NCBI RefSeq assembly: GCF_963422335.1 | Contig: NZ_OY729424.1 | Location: forward strand, 1,674,001-1,738,000 | DNA from: an uncultured Roseateles sp. | Lineage (GTDB): Bacteria > Pseudomonadota > Gammaproteobacteria > Burkholderiales > Burkholderiaceae_C | Direction of reading: 5' to 3' | Length of the DNA: 64,000 nucleotides | Part shown: piece by piece, positions 1-8,175 of the stretch | Layout of the letters: each line of letters starts with the position of its first letter | How positions within the stretch are numbered: position 1 is the first letter of the stretch | Program-made: the position numbers and the translations under genes | The notes under the pieces: model-generated | What the model was told of the DNA's origin: nothing | What the model saw: only the letters and a program-made list of their open reading frames with translations | The model's database searches: none

Positions 1-396
1 ATCACCTCCTGGCCACCCTACGCCCGCATCGCCCGCGCCGAGACCTTGACGATACGGCAGACCGACTACATCGCCGCCGTGCGGCTGATCGGCGCATCGC
101 CGTGGCGCATCGTGCTGCGCCACATCATGCCGCTGTGCCTGTCCTCGGTGATCGTGCGCGTGACCCTGGACATGGCCGGCATCATCCTCACCGCCGCCGG
201 CCTGGGCTTTCTGGGCCTGGGCGCACAGCCGCCCAGCCCCGAGTGGGGTGCGATGATCGCGGCCGGCCGCCAGTACGTGCTGGACCAGTGGTGGGTGGCG
301 GCAGGGCCGGGCCTGGCCATCTTCGTCGTCAGCCTGGCGTTCAATCTGCTCGGCGATGGCCTGCGCGATGCGCTCGACCCCAAGGGGACCAAATGA
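1..396 (+). CDS. Peptide ABC transporter permease, C-terminal fragment (DppC/OppC-like)
   Basis: The frame is open from base 1, so the N-terminus lies outside the window; 131 codons remain. The visible part is the end of an inner-membrane binding-protein-dependent permease: the cytoplasmic coupling loop with 'AVRLIGAS', then hydrophobic segments and the tail 'LGDGLRDALDPK' common in DppC/OppC proteins. It would form the channel of a peptide or nickel/opine importer with the two ATPases downstream. Its stop codon overlaps the ATG at 393 (ATGA), which indicates an operon. The substrate cannot be told from this fragment. Confidence 0.9.
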   Translation: MTSWPPYARIARAETLTIRQTDYIAAVRLIGASPWRIVLRHIMPLCLSSVIVRVTLDMAGIILTAAGLGFLGLGAQPPSPEWGAMIAAGRQYVLDQWWVAAGPGLAIFVVSLAFNLLGDGLRDALDPKGTK

Positions 397-485
397 GCCC
401 CTCGTCCGATGGGTACATCGGCCGGCCCTCCGAGGGGGCTCAGGCCGGCTTGGGGCGGCCCGGCGCTCGGCCTGCAGAAATGAGC
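391..485. repeat. 79-base GC-rich insert flanked by 8-base direct repeats
   Basis: AAATGAGC occurs at 391-398 and again at 478-485, enclosing 79 bases of GC-rich, partly self-complementary sequence (GCCGGC elements around a CCCTCCGAGGGGG core). Removing one repeat plus the insert (87 bases, 29 codons) recreates a normal junction: an AAGGGGA ribosome site, then ATGAGCGAG overlapping the permease stop. The arrangement looks like a small element inserted with target duplication and kept in frame. The reverse complement resembles GC-rich dispersed repeats I recall from Burkholderiales genomes; that is memory, not a search result. Confidence 0.5.
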
Positions 486-1319
486 GAGCCGCTGCTGGTG
501 GTCGATGATCTGCGCGTCAGCTTCCCGAACCGCGACGGTGGCCTGACGGAGGCGGTACGCGGCGTGTCATTCACCCTGGGCCGCGAGCGGCTGGGCATCG
601 TCGGCGAGTCGGGTTCGGGCAAGTCGCAGACCGGGCGGGCCATCCTGGGCCTGTCGGCCGCCGAGGCGCAGATCAGCGCCCGGCGGCTGGCCTTCAAGGG
701 CACCGACCTCTTGCACTGCTCGGCACAGGAGCGGCGCGAGCTTCGCGGCGGGCGAATCGCGATGGTGCTGCAGGACCCCAAGTACTCGCTGAACCCGGTC
801 ATGAGCATAGGCGAGCAGATCGTCGAGACCTTGCAGGCGCACAGCCCGGTCGGCAGGTCCGAGGCCCGTGCCAAGGCCCTGGCGGCGCTGGCGGCGGTCA
901 GCATCGACGACCCCGAGCGCGTGTTCAAGCTCTACCCGCACGAGGTCTCCGGTGGCATGGGCCAGCGGGCCATGATTGCGATGATGCTGATCGCCGACCC
1001 GGAGCTGTTGATCGCCGATGAGCCGACCTCGGCGCTGGACGTGACCGTGCAGCTGCAGGTGCTGGCCATTCTCGACAAGCTGGTGGCCGAGCGCGGCATG
1101 GGCCTGATCTTCATCTCGCATGATCTGCGCCTGGTGTCCAGCTTCTGCGACCGCATCCTGGTGATGTATGCCGGCCGCGTCGTCGAGGAGGTGCTGGCCA
1201 AGGATCTGCATCAGGCGCAGCACCCCTACACCCGCGGGCTGCTGAACTGCCTGCCGGTGCTGGGCGCGGCCCGCCACCCGCTGCCGACGCTGGACCGCCG
1301 GCAGGAGTGGACGCTGTGA
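393..1319 (+). CDS. Peptide ABC transporter ATP-binding protein (DppD-like)
   Basis: Cytoplasmic ATPase that powers the peptide importer. Walker A 'GESGSGKSQTGRAI', signature 'VSGGMGQRAMIAMM' and Walker B 'LLIADEPTSALD' are present, followed by the switch His in 'FISHDLR' and a C-terminal oligopeptide-transporter tail. ATG 393 has a good ribosome site (AAGGGGA) and overlaps the permease stop, giving 308 residues. A second in-frame ATG at 480 gives 279 residues and starts where the family homology starts. The 29 residues between them are encoded by the insert at 391-485. It overlaps the next ATPase by 4 bases (GTGA). Confidence 0.9.
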   Translation: MSPSSDGYIGRPSEGAQAGLGRPGARPAEMSEPLLVVDDLRVSFPNRDGGLTEAVRGVSFTLGRERLGIVGESGSGKSQTGRAILGLSAAEAQISARRLAFKGTDLLHCSAQERRELRGGRIAMVLQDPKYSLNPVMSIGEQIVETLQAHSPVGRSEARAKALAALAAVSIDDPERVFKLYPHEVSGGMGQRAMIAMMLIADPELLIADEPTSALDVTVQLQVLAILDKLVAERGMGLIFISHDLRLVSSFCDRILVMYAGRVVEEVLAKDLHQAQHPYTRGLLNCLPVLGAARHPLPTLDRRQEWTL

Positions 1320-2116
1320 GCGCTGCGGTCGGTCTGGACGTCAAGCACCTGCGCGTGCAGTTCGGCGCCTTCGTCGCTGTCGAGGACACCTCGTTCACCG
1401 TGCAGCCCGGCGAGAGCTTCGGCATCGTCGGCGAGTCGGGTTCAGGCAAATCGACGGTGCTGCGCGCGATCTGCGGGCTCAATAGCAAGTCGTCTGGCGA
1501 GGTCAGGCTGATCGGCGAGGGCACCTTGCCCGCGCCCGGCGACAAGGCCTTCCGGCGCTCCGTGCAGATGGTCTTCCAGGACCCCTACGGCTCGCTGCAC
1601 CCGCGCCAGACGGTGGACCGCATCCTGGCCGAGCCGCTGGCCATCCACGGCATCACGGACGCCGAATCACGCATAGCGCGCGCGCTCGAAGAGGTGGGCC
1701 TCGGGGACGGTTTCCGGTTCCGTTTCCCGCACCAGCTGTCCGGCGGCCAGCGCCAGCGCATTGCGATTGCCCGCGCGCTGATACTGGAGCCGCAAATCCT
1801 GCTGCTCGATGAACCGACCTCGGCGCTAGACGCCTCGGTACAGGCCGAGGTCTTGAACCTGCTGGAGCAGTTACGACGCGAACGGGGTTTGAGCTTCGTC
1901 ATGGTCAGCCACGACCTGGCCGTCGTCACCCATCTGTGCGAACGTCTGATGGTGATGCAGCGGGGCCGTACGGTCGAGCAGCTGTCCGCCGACGACCTGG
2001 CCGCCAGCCGTGTGCAGGACAATTACACCCGGGCCCTGATGCAGGCCTCCAAGGGCTTCAGCCGGGCCCTCAATGCCCGCCCAGATAGGCCTTCTTCACC
2101 GCCGGATCGTTCCTGA
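1316..2116 (+). CDS. Peptide ABC transporter ATP-binding protein (DppF-like)
   Basis: Second ATPase of the importer, pairing with the DppD-like protein. It has Walker A 'GESGSGKSTVLRAI', signature 'LSGGQRQRIAIARA', Walker B 'ILLLDEPTSALD' and the switch 'MVSHDLAVV'. GTG 1316 is chosen because it overlaps the upstream stop as GTGA and has AGGAG eight bases upstream; GTG 1307 is an alternative. The 3' end runs 47 bases into the convergent livF gene. The last residues (rich in Arg, Pro and Ser) look like unselected readthrough, so the functional C-terminus probably ends near 'ASKGFSRAL'. Confidence 0.9.
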   Translation: MSAAVGLDVKHLRVQFGAFVAVEDTSFTVQPGESFGIVGESGSGKSTVLRAICGLNSKSSGEVRLIGEGTLPAPGDKAFRRSVQMVFQDPYGSLHPRQTVDRILAEPLAIHGITDAESRIARALEEVGLGDGFRFRFPHQLSGGQRQRIAIARALILEPQILLLDEPTSALDASVQAEVLNLLEQLRRERGLSFVMVSHDLAVVTHLCERLMVMQRGRTVEQLSADDLAASRVQDNYTRALMQASKGFSRALNARPDRPSSPPDRS

Positions 2117-2789
2117 GCTGATCGGCCGGGCCGTGCACGGCGATGCGGCCGTTTTCCAGCACATAGCCGTAGTCGGCCACGTTCAGCGCCGCGGCGGCGA
2201 ACTGCTCGACCAGCAGCATGGTCACCCCCTCCTGGCGCAGCCGGGCGATGATGCGGAACACCTCGTCGACCAGGATGGGGGCCAGGCCCATCGAGGGCTC
2301 ATCCAGCAGCACCACGTCAGGGTTCATCATCATCGCGCGGGCCATCGCCAGCATCTGCTGCTCGCCGCCGGACAGGGTGCCCGCCAGCTGCAGCCGACGT
2401 TCCTTGAGGCGCGGAAAGTAGACGAAGGCACGCTCCAGGTCGGCCGGTATATCGCCCTTGGGCCGCGAACCGGTGAAGCGCGGGAAGGCGCCCAGCAGCA
2501 GGTTGTCGGTCACCGTCATGGTGGCGAAGACGCGCCGGCCCTCGGGCGAGTGGGCCAGCCCGAGCTTGGCGATGTGGTACGACTCACGGCCGGTGATGTC
2601 GTGGCTGCCCAGCGTGATGCGGCCCTCGCGCGGCGCGATCATGCCCGAGATGGCGCGCATGGTGGTGGTCTTGCCGGCGCCGTTGCTGCCGATCAAGGTC
2701 ACGACCTGGCCCTTTGGCACATCGAGGCTGATGCCGTGCAGCACCTCGACCTTGCCATAGCCGGCGTGCAGATTGCTGATGTTGAGCAT
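2070..2789 (-). CDS. livF: Branched-chain amino-acid ABC transporter ATPase LivF
   Basis: Second ATPase of the high-affinity leucine/isoleucine/valine-type importer, on the cytoplasmic face of the membrane. It is 239 residues, the usual LivF length, with Walker A 'GSNGAGKTTTMRAI', signature 'LSGGEQQMLAMARA', Walker B 'DVVLLDEPSMGL' and the family ending 'AYLGGH'. The ATG at 2789 follows GAGGAA at proper spacing; a longer reading frame upstream lacks homology. It lies 16 bases after the livM-livG fusion, so it is last in the livJ-H-MG-F operon, and its 3' end overlaps the convergent peptide-transport ATPase gene. Confidence 0.95.
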   Translation of the reverse strand: MLNISNLHAGYGKVEVLHGISLDVPKGQVVTLIGSNGAGKTTTMRAISGMIAPREGRITLGSHDITGRESYHIAKLGLAHSPEGRRVFATMTVTDNLLLGAFPRFTGSRPKGDIPADLERAFVYFPRLKERRLQLAGTLSGGEQQMLAMARAMMMNPDVVLLDEPSMGLAPILVDEVFRIIARLRQEGVTMLLVEQFAAAALNVADYGYVLENGRIAVHGPADQLRNDPAVKKAYLGGH

Positions 2790-2805
2790 CTTGTGTTCCT
2801 CAGGC

Positions 2806-4746
2806 TCAGGCCGGCGCCAGCGAGGCGGCATCGCCGCCGAGATAGGCCTCGACGACCTTGGGGTCGGACTGCACCGCCGCGGGCGTGCCCTCGGCGATCT
2901 TCTGCCCGAAGTCCAGCACCGAGACGGTGTCGCAGATCGCCATCACCACATCCATGTGGTGCTCGATCAGTATCACCGTGATGCCCTGGTCGCGGATCTT
3001 CTGGATGATGGCCACCAGCTCCTTGATGTCGGGAGCGGTCAGGCCGGCAGCCGGCTCATCGAGCAGCAGCAGTTGGGGGTTCAGCGCCAGCGCGCGGGCT
3101 ATCTCGAGCAGGCGCTGCTTGCCATAGGGCAGGTTGCGGGCCTCCTCGCCGGCCAGATCGCTCAGTCCGACGAAGCTCAGCAGCGCGTGCGCCCGGGCCG
3201 CACTCTGTGCGCGCTCGCGCCGGTAGCGTGGCGTGTGCAGGGCCACGTCCAGCAGATTGCTGGCGAAGGTGTGGTGCAGGCCGACCAGCACGTTCTGCAT
3301 CGCCGTCATCTCGCCGAACAGCTGCACGTTCTGGAAGGTGCGGGCAATGCCCGACAGGGCGATGTCCGACGAGGTGCGGCCCACCAGCGAGCGGCCTTCG
3401 AAGGCCAGGCTGCCCTCGGTGGGCACGTAGATGCCGGTCAGCACATTCATCATCGTGCTCTTGCCCGAGCCATTGGGCCCGATCAGGCCGTGGATGCTGC
3501 CGCGCCTGATGCGCAGGTCGACATTGTTCAGCGCCTTCAGGCCGCCAAACTGCATCAGCACGTTCGAGGCCAGCAGCAACTCGTCGTTGGCCGCGCCCTT
3601 GGGGTGCTGCAGCGCCGCTTCCTGGCCGATGCCGCGCGTGGCGTCGGCATCGGCACTGGCGTGGCCCTGCAGGTTCAGCGTGTTGCGCACGAAGCCGACG
3701 ATGCCGTCCTGCAGGAAGTAGACGACGAACAGCGTGATCAGGCCGAAGATAGACAGGCGCCAGTCGGTCATGGTGGTCAGCACAAAGGACAGTACGGCCA
3801 GGGCCGTGCTGCCGGCCACCGGTATCGCCACCTTGTTCAGCGTGGTCTTGCCACGCGCCAGCAGCCAGCCGCTGCCGGTGGCGATCAGCACCGCGAAGCC
3901 CACCGAGACATAGCGGAACAGCTCGATGTCATCCAGCAGCTTGGGCAGCATCACGATGATGGCCGCGCCCAGCAGGGCGCCGGTGCGCGTCTTGCGCCCG
4001 CCCATGATGACGGCCAGCAGGAACATCACCGTCAGCTCGAAGTTGTAGGTGTTGGGCGAGATGTACTGCTCCGAGTAGGCGTAGAGCGAGCCTGCCAACC
4101 CGGCCAGTCCGGCGCTGATCACGAAGGCATAGACCTTGTAGCGGTAGACCGACACGCCCATGCAGTCGGAGGCCACCGGGCTGCCGCGCAGCGCCTCGAA
4201 GGCCCGCCCCAGGTGAGAGCGCAGCACGCGATGCACGAACACCAGCGAGGCCAGCAGCAAGGCCAGCACAAGCCAGAAGAATTCCTGTTCGTCCAGCTTG
4301 TGGCCGAACAGCGGTGGCTTGCTGAGCTTGATGCCCATCGGCCCCTCGGTCAGGAAGCTCATCTCGTTGATCAGGATCTGGATGATGGTGCCGAAGGCCA
4401 GCGTGACCATGGCCAGATAGGGCCCGGTCACGCGCAAGGCCGGCAGCGCCAGCAGCGCGCCGAACACGGCGGTGACGCCGACGGAGGTGATCAGCGCGAC
4501 CATCAGCGGCGCGCCGAGCTTGGTGACCATCACGCCGGCCGTGTAGGCGCCGATGCCGAACAGGCCCGCATGGCCCAGCGAGACCTGACCGGTGTAGCCG
4601 ACCACGATGTCCAGCCCGAACAGCACGATCGCATAGATCATGATGGTTTCGAGCAGGTGGATGTAGTACGGATTGCCCACCGCCGCCGGAAACACCGCCA
4701 GCGCGGCGATGCCCAGGGCGCTCAGGGCCATTTGCGTTGGCTTCAT
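2806..4746 (-). CDS. livM/livG: Fused branched-chain amino-acid permease/ATPase (LivM-LivG)
   Basis: A 646-residue protein joining two normally separate subunits. Residues about 1-350 are a multi-spanning LivM permease ('GYTGQVSLGHAGLFGIGAY' region, 'MGVSVYRYKVYAFVISA' region). Residues about 390-640 are a LivG ATPase with Walker A 'GPNGSGKSTMMNVLTG', signature 'LPYGKQRLLEIARA', Walker B 'LLLLDEPAAGL' and the end 'VEAYLGGDAASLAPA'. The joint is a polar linker near residue 360. ATG 4746 lies 2 bases after the livH stop. No separate livG exists nearby, so the fusion supplies both functions. Such fusions are known in Burkholderiales. Confidence 0.95.
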   Translation of the reverse strand: MKPTQMALSALGIAALAVFPAAVGNPYYIHLLETIMIYAIVLFGLDIVVGYTGQVSLGHAGLFGIGAYTAGVMVTKLGAPLMVALITSVGVTAVFGALLALPALRVTGPYLAMVTLAFGTIIQILINEMSFLTEGPMGIKLSKPPLFGHKLDEQEFFWLVLALLLASLVFVHRVLRSHLGRAFEALRGSPVASDCMGVSVYRYKVYAFVISAGLAGLAGSLYAYSEQYISPNTYNFELTVMFLLAVIMGGRKTRTGALLGAAIIVMLPKLLDDIELFRYVSVGFAVLIATGSGWLLARGKTTLNKVAIPVAGSTALAVLSFVLTTMTDWRLSIFGLITLFVVYFLQDGIVGFVRNTLNLQGHASADADATRGIGQEAALQHPKGAANDELLLASNVLMQFGGLKALNNVDLRIRRGSIHGLIGPNGSGKSTMMNVLTGIYVPTEGSLAFEGRSLVGRTSSDIALSGIARTFQNVQLFGEMTAMQNVLVGLHHTFASNLLDVALHTPRYRRERAQSAARAHALLSFVGLSDLAGEEARNLPYGKQRLLEIARALALNPQLLLLDEPAAGLTAPDIKELVAIIQKIRDQGITVILIEHHMDVVMAICDTVSVLDFGQKIAEGTPAAVQSDPKVVEAYLGGDAASLAPA

Positions 4747-4748
4747 GC

Positions 4749-5624
4749 TCAGACTTTCTTGATGGCGGTCTTGCCGAACAGGCCCGCCGGCTTCAGCGCC
4801 AGCACGATCAGCAGCAGCACCAGGCCGGGCACATCCTTGTAGCCGGTCGAGAGGTAGAAGCCGGTGGTGGTCTCGGCCACGCCGAGGATGATGCCGCCGA
4901 CGATGATGCCCATGCCGCTGGTCAGTCCGCCGATGATGGCCACCGCAAAGGCCTTCAGGCCCAGCACCGCGCCCATGGTGGCGCCGGTCAGCGTCAGCGG
5001 CGCGATCAGCACGCCGGCGAAGGCCGCCGTCATCGACGACAGCCCGTACGAGAAGGTGATCACCAGGCCGGTGTTGATGCCCATCAGCTTGGCCGCATCG
5101 CGGTCATTGAAGGTGGCAACCACCGCCTTGCCGTAGATGCTCTTGCGGTTGAACACCTCCACCGCCAGCATCATCAGCACCGCGCCGACGACCACCAGTA
5201 TCTCCATCGGCAGCACATTGGCGCCCAGGAACTTGATCGGCGACTCGGGCAGCGGCGAGGGGAACTTCAGGTCGTCACGGCCCCAGACGTTCTCGGCCAC
5301 GTTCTTGAAGATGATCCCGAGGGCGATGGTGGACATGATCCAGCCGAACTCGCTCTTGATCTTGATCGCCGGGCGCACGCCGATGCGCTCCACCAGCGCA
5401 CCCTGGGCGATGCCGAACAGGCACACCAGCGGAATCATCAGCCAGTAGTTGACGCCCAGGCCGACCAGCGACAGGCCGACCAGCGCCCCCAGCATCAGCG
5501 CGTCGCCCTGGCCGAAGTTGAGGGTGTCCGAGGTGGCGAAGGTGAGCTGGTAGCCGAAGGCGATGACGGCGTAGATCATGCCCAGCGCGATACCGCTGAA
5601 CACCAGTTGAGTCAGGATTTGCAT
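4749..5624 (-). CDS. livH: Branched-chain amino-acid ABC transporter permease LivH
   Basis: Inner-membrane permease partner of LivM. It has 291 residues in about eight hydrophobic segments. Family signatures include 'LIYAVIAFGYQLTFATSDTL'-like helix 1 and 'DRDAAKLMGIN' in the cytoplasmic coupling loop, plus the C-terminal 'LALKPAGLFGK' typical of LivH. It starts at ATG 5624 and ends 2 bases before the livM-livG start, consistent with translational coupling. The 78-base gap to the upstream livJ gene holds a strong hairpin. Confidence 0.93.
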   Translation of the reverse strand: MQILTQLVFSGIALGMIYAVIAFGYQLTFATSDTLNFGQGDALMLGALVGLSLVGLGVNYWLMIPLVCLFGIAQGALVERIGVRPAIKIKSEFGWIMSTIALGIIFKNVAENVWGRDDLKFPSPLPESPIKFLGANVLPMEILVVVGAVLMMLAVEVFNRKSIYGKAVVATFNDRDAAKLMGINTGLVITFSYGLSSMTAAFAGVLIAPLTLTGATMGAVLGLKAFAVAIIGGLTSGMGIIVGGIILGVAETTTGFYLSTGYKDVPGLVLLLIVLALKPAGLFGKTAIKKV

Positions 5625-5644
5625 GAGGGCCTCACAACACTGTG

Positions 5645-5677
5645 GCGGCCGCGCGGGCAGGATGCCGGCGCGGCCGC
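5645..5677 (-). promoter_or_regulatory. Intercistronic GC hairpin between livJ and livH
   Basis: GCGGCCGCGC (5645-5654) pairs perfectly with GCGCGGCCGC (5668-5677) around a 13-base loop. There is no T run, so it is not a full intrinsic terminator. Its place directly after the binding-protein gene fits the usual job of such hairpins: protecting the upstream mRNA or partly stopping transcription so that binding protein is made in excess over permease. That role is inferred. Confidence 0.55.
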
Positions 5678-5702
5678 GGTCCCGGACGGGGTGCCTGCTG
5701 GC

Positions 5703-6935
5703 TTACTTCTTCACCGGTGCGAGGGCGCCCTTGGCGTTGACGTCCTTGACCCGCACCTCGGAGGCCTTCTTCTGGTCATCCGGGTAGGCGTAGACGACGC
5801 GCTGGCTCTTCACCTCGCCGAACACCGGGATGTTGGCGGTGATCGCCTCATGGTCGGTCTTCGAGAAGGGCTTGTTGTAGCTGGTGACCACGCCTTCGAC
5901 CGGCGTCTTCAGGTCCTCCAGCGCCGCCTTCAGCTTCGGCCCCTCGGTGCTGCCGGCCTGCTTGATGGCGGCAGCCAGCAGATAGACCGAGTCATAGCCC
6001 TGGGCGGCCGACACCGGCGAGTCGATGCGCGCGTTCTTCGGGTTGAAGGTCTTCAGGTAGTTGATGATGAAGCTCTGGCGCTTGGGCGTGGTCGGCTCCT
6101 GGATGAAGGTCTGCGGCATGCGCGCACCCTCGCCGCCGGGGCCGGCGTTGTCGATGTAGTTGGCCATCGACAGGGTCCAGCTGCCGACCATGGGCACCTT
6201 CCAGCCGAGCTTGGTCATGCCGTTGGCGATCTGTGCCAGCTCCGGGCCTATGCCGTAGGTCAGCACCGCCTCGGCGCCGGCCTCCTTGGCCTTCAGCAGC
6301 TGGGCCGTCATGTCGACGTCCTTGATGTTGAACTTCTCCACCGCCACCGCCTTGACACCCTTCAGTGCCAGGGCTTTTTCCAGGTCTTCGCGGCCCAGCT
6401 GGCCGTAGTTGGTCGAGTCGGCCAGGATGGCCACCTTCTTGAAGCCGCGGCGGGTGATGGCCTCCTCGACAATCATCGGCGCCTGGATGCTGTCGTGGGC
6501 GGCATTGCGGAAGATGTAGTTCTCGGGCTGGTCATCGAACTGGTGGGTGACCAGGGAGCCCGTCGCCACATTGTTCATGACCGGGATCTTGGCCTCCTGG
6601 TAGAAGCGCTGCGAGGCCAGGGCCACGCCGGTGTTGATGAAGCCCACCGTGGCGGCCACACGTTCCTTGTTGATCAGTTCCTGGGCGATCTGCACGCCGC
6701 GCTCGTTCTTGGCCTCGTCGTCGCGTTCGACCAGCAGCAAGGGGCGGCCGAGCACGCCGCCAGCCTTGTTGATCTCGTCGGCGGCCAGGCGCACGCCGTC
6801 GCGCATGCTCACTCCCATCGAGGAGGAGCCGCCCGTGAACGGGCCGGACACGCCGATCTTGATCGGGTCGGCGGCCTGGGCGCCCAGTGCCAGCGAGGCG
6901 AGGGCCAGGGCGGTCAGCTTTGATTTCAGGTTCAT
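5703..6935 (-). CDS. livJ: Branched-chain amino-acid ABC transporter substrate-binding protein
   Basis: Periplasmic receptor of the liv system, first in the operon. The signal peptide covers residues 1-21 (lysines, then 'LTALALASLALGAQA' with cleavage before ADPIKIG). The mature part starts with the type-I periplasmic-binding fold 'IKIGVSGPFTGGSSSMG' and carries 'RDGVRLAADEINKAGG', the usual LivJ/LivK signature (Peripla_BP_6). It has 410 residues, slightly longer than E. coli LivJ. A GGAG site lies 8 bases before ATG 6935. The ligand could be branched-chain amino acids, another amino acid or an aromatic acid; sequence alone does not settle it. Confidence 0.92.
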   Translation of the reverse strand: MNLKSKLTALALASLALGAQAADPIKIGVSGPFTGGSSSMGVSMRDGVRLAADEINKAGGVLGRPLLLVERDDEAKNERGVQIAQELINKERVAATVGFINTGVALASQRFYQEAKIPVMNNVATGSLVTHQFDDQPENYIFRNAAHDSIQAPMIVEEAITRRGFKKVAILADSTNYGQLGREDLEKALALKGVKAVAVEKFNIKDVDMTAQLLKAKEAGAEAVLTYGIGPELAQIANGMTKLGWKVPMVGSWTLSMANYIDNAGPGGEGARMPQTFIQEPTTPKRQSFIINYLKTFNPKNARIDSPVSAAQGYDSVYLLAAAIKQAGSTEGPKLKAALEDLKTPVEGVVTSYNKPFSKTDHEAITANIPVFGEVKSQRVVYAYPDDQKKASEVRVKDVNAKGALAPVKK

Positions 6936-7116
6936 CTCTGTGTCTCCGGTGATAGTGCTGATGCCCGATGAGCAAGGCCACCCGGCTCACGCCTTTGTAG
7001 TCCTTTGCGTTCAGGCACGCCCTAAGTAGTCTCCGCAGGCCAGCGTAAACCCTCAATTAAAACAATTGCAGCTTTTTCGCATGTAATGCGATTTTTGCCA
7101 AATAAAGGCCCGGGCC

Positions 7117-7401
7117 TCAGACCTGGGCGTCGCCGGGGGCGTCCATCAGGGCGATCAATTCCTGGGTGAACTCCAGCGCCTCCTCGGGCGTGGCGAAAAA
7201 GTACTCACCACCCAGGTCCTGGCCGCGGCCACCGGGGCCGATATGGCTGATGGACCAGCCCTCGGCACCGCCGCCGATGGCGCAGATCACGAAGCTGCCA
7301 GGGGCATAGCCGGCGTCTGAGCCGGGGCTGATGAAGATGTTGCGGCCGGCGTACTGGTGCTGGAGTTTCAAATGGGGAGCGTCAGGCAGGAAGGGGCGCA
7401 C
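7117..7401 (-). CDS. Hypothetical small protein
   Basis: A 94-residue frame that I do not recognise. It starts with GTG 7401 inside the last 20 bases of the HAD hydrolase gene, suggesting coupling. Visible are a Gly-rich stretch 'IGGGAEGWSISHIGPGG' and an acidic helix near the C-terminus ('TPEEALEFTQELIALMD'). No signal peptide or membrane segment is seen. The start is uncertain: a TTG at the 'LKLQHQYAG' position would give about 84 residues. The composition looks like coding sequence rather than a shadow frame, and nothing competes on the other strand. Confidence 0.6.
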   Translation of the reverse strand: MRPFLPDAPHLKLQHQYAGRNIFISPGSDAGYAPGSFVICAIGGGAEGWSISHIGPGGRGQDLGGEYFFATPEEALEFTQELIALMDAPGDAQV

Positions 7402-8116
7402 AGCCTAGCATCCCGGCCAACGCGGCCAGGTCGGCGGCCTGCAGATCGACTGGTACCGTCGGGCAGGACTCGCCCAGGCCGGCGCCGCGTTCGTCGGGGC
7501 GGGCGATGAAGGCCGTGCGCAGCCCCGCCTGCGCCGCCGCGGCCAGGTCGGACGAATGGGCCGCCACCATCATCACCTGCTCGGGTCGCAGATCGAAGGC
7601 CGACACGGCGCTGAGATAGACCACGGGCTTGGGTTTGTAGTCGCGCGCCAGCTCAGCCCCGAGCACGGCGTCCCAAGGCAGACTGTTGCGCCGCGCCAGC
7701 GCGACCATCAACGAAATATTGCCGTTGGAGCAGGGGGCCAGCAGGTAGCGCGGGCGCAGCCGGGCCAGGGCGGCAGGCACCTCGGGCCAGGCATCGAGCC
7801 GGTGCCAGGCCAGGTTCAGCGACTGCCGCGTGCTTTCATCGACCTGCTCGCCCAGGCCGAGCCGGCTGAGCACCACATCGAGGTTGCGGCGGTGCAGCCC
7901 GTCGAGTTTGCCGAAGGCGATGCGGCCGCTGCGCACCTCCTCCATCGCCGGCTGGTACTCGTCGCGCCAGGCGTCGGCAAAGGCCTCCCAGTCGAGCGTG
8001 ATGCCCAGCGGGGTCAGAGCTTGCCGGGTCTCGCGCGCGACGCAGGTGCGCCAGTCCACCAGCGTGCCGAATACGTCGAATATCAGTGCCTTGATCGAGT
8101 CGGGGTCGGTTTGCAT
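7382..8116 (-). CDS. HAD-superfamily hydrolase, haloacid dehalogenase type II-like
   Basis: A cytoplasmic HAD enzyme of 244 residues. Motif I is 'LIFDVFGTLVDW' (nucleophile Asp near residue 14). Motif II Ser/Asn is 'LAPCSNGN', the motif III Lys is in 'ARDYKPKPVVYL', and the motif IV region is 'MMVAAHSSDLAAAAQAGL'. The arrangement matches the L-2-haloacid dehalogenase branch, which hydrolyses 2-haloalkanoates; many members act on other small phosphates or halides, so the substrate is open. It overlaps the hypothetical gene at its 3' end and is preceded by a hairpin at 8130-8156. Confidence 0.85.
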   Translation of the reverse strand: MQTDPDSIKALIFDVFGTLVDWRTCVARETRQALTPLGITLDWEAFADAWRDEYQPAMEEVRSGRIAFGKLDGLHRRNLDVVLSRLGLGEQVDESTRQSLNLAWHRLDAWPEVPAALARLRPRYLLAPCSNGNISLMVALARRNSLPWDAVLGAELARDYKPKPVVYLSAVSAFDLRPEQVMMVAAHSSDLAAAAQAGLRTAFIARPDERGAGLGESCPTVPVDLQAADLAALAGMLGCAPLPA

Positions 8117-8129
8117 CGAAGCCTGCCTG

Positions 8130-8156
8130 CGCTATGCCCTGAGTCAGAGCATAGCG
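8130..8156. terminator. Hairpin between the periplasmic protein gene and the HAD gene
   Basis: CGCTATGC (8130-8137) pairs with GCATAGCG (8149-8156), loop 11 bases, in the 59-base gap between two - strand genes. There is no T tract on either side, so termination would have to be partial or Rho-assisted; it may instead act in mRNA stability. Confidence 0.35.
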
Positions 8157-8175
8157 GCAGTGCGGGCGAAGCCCA

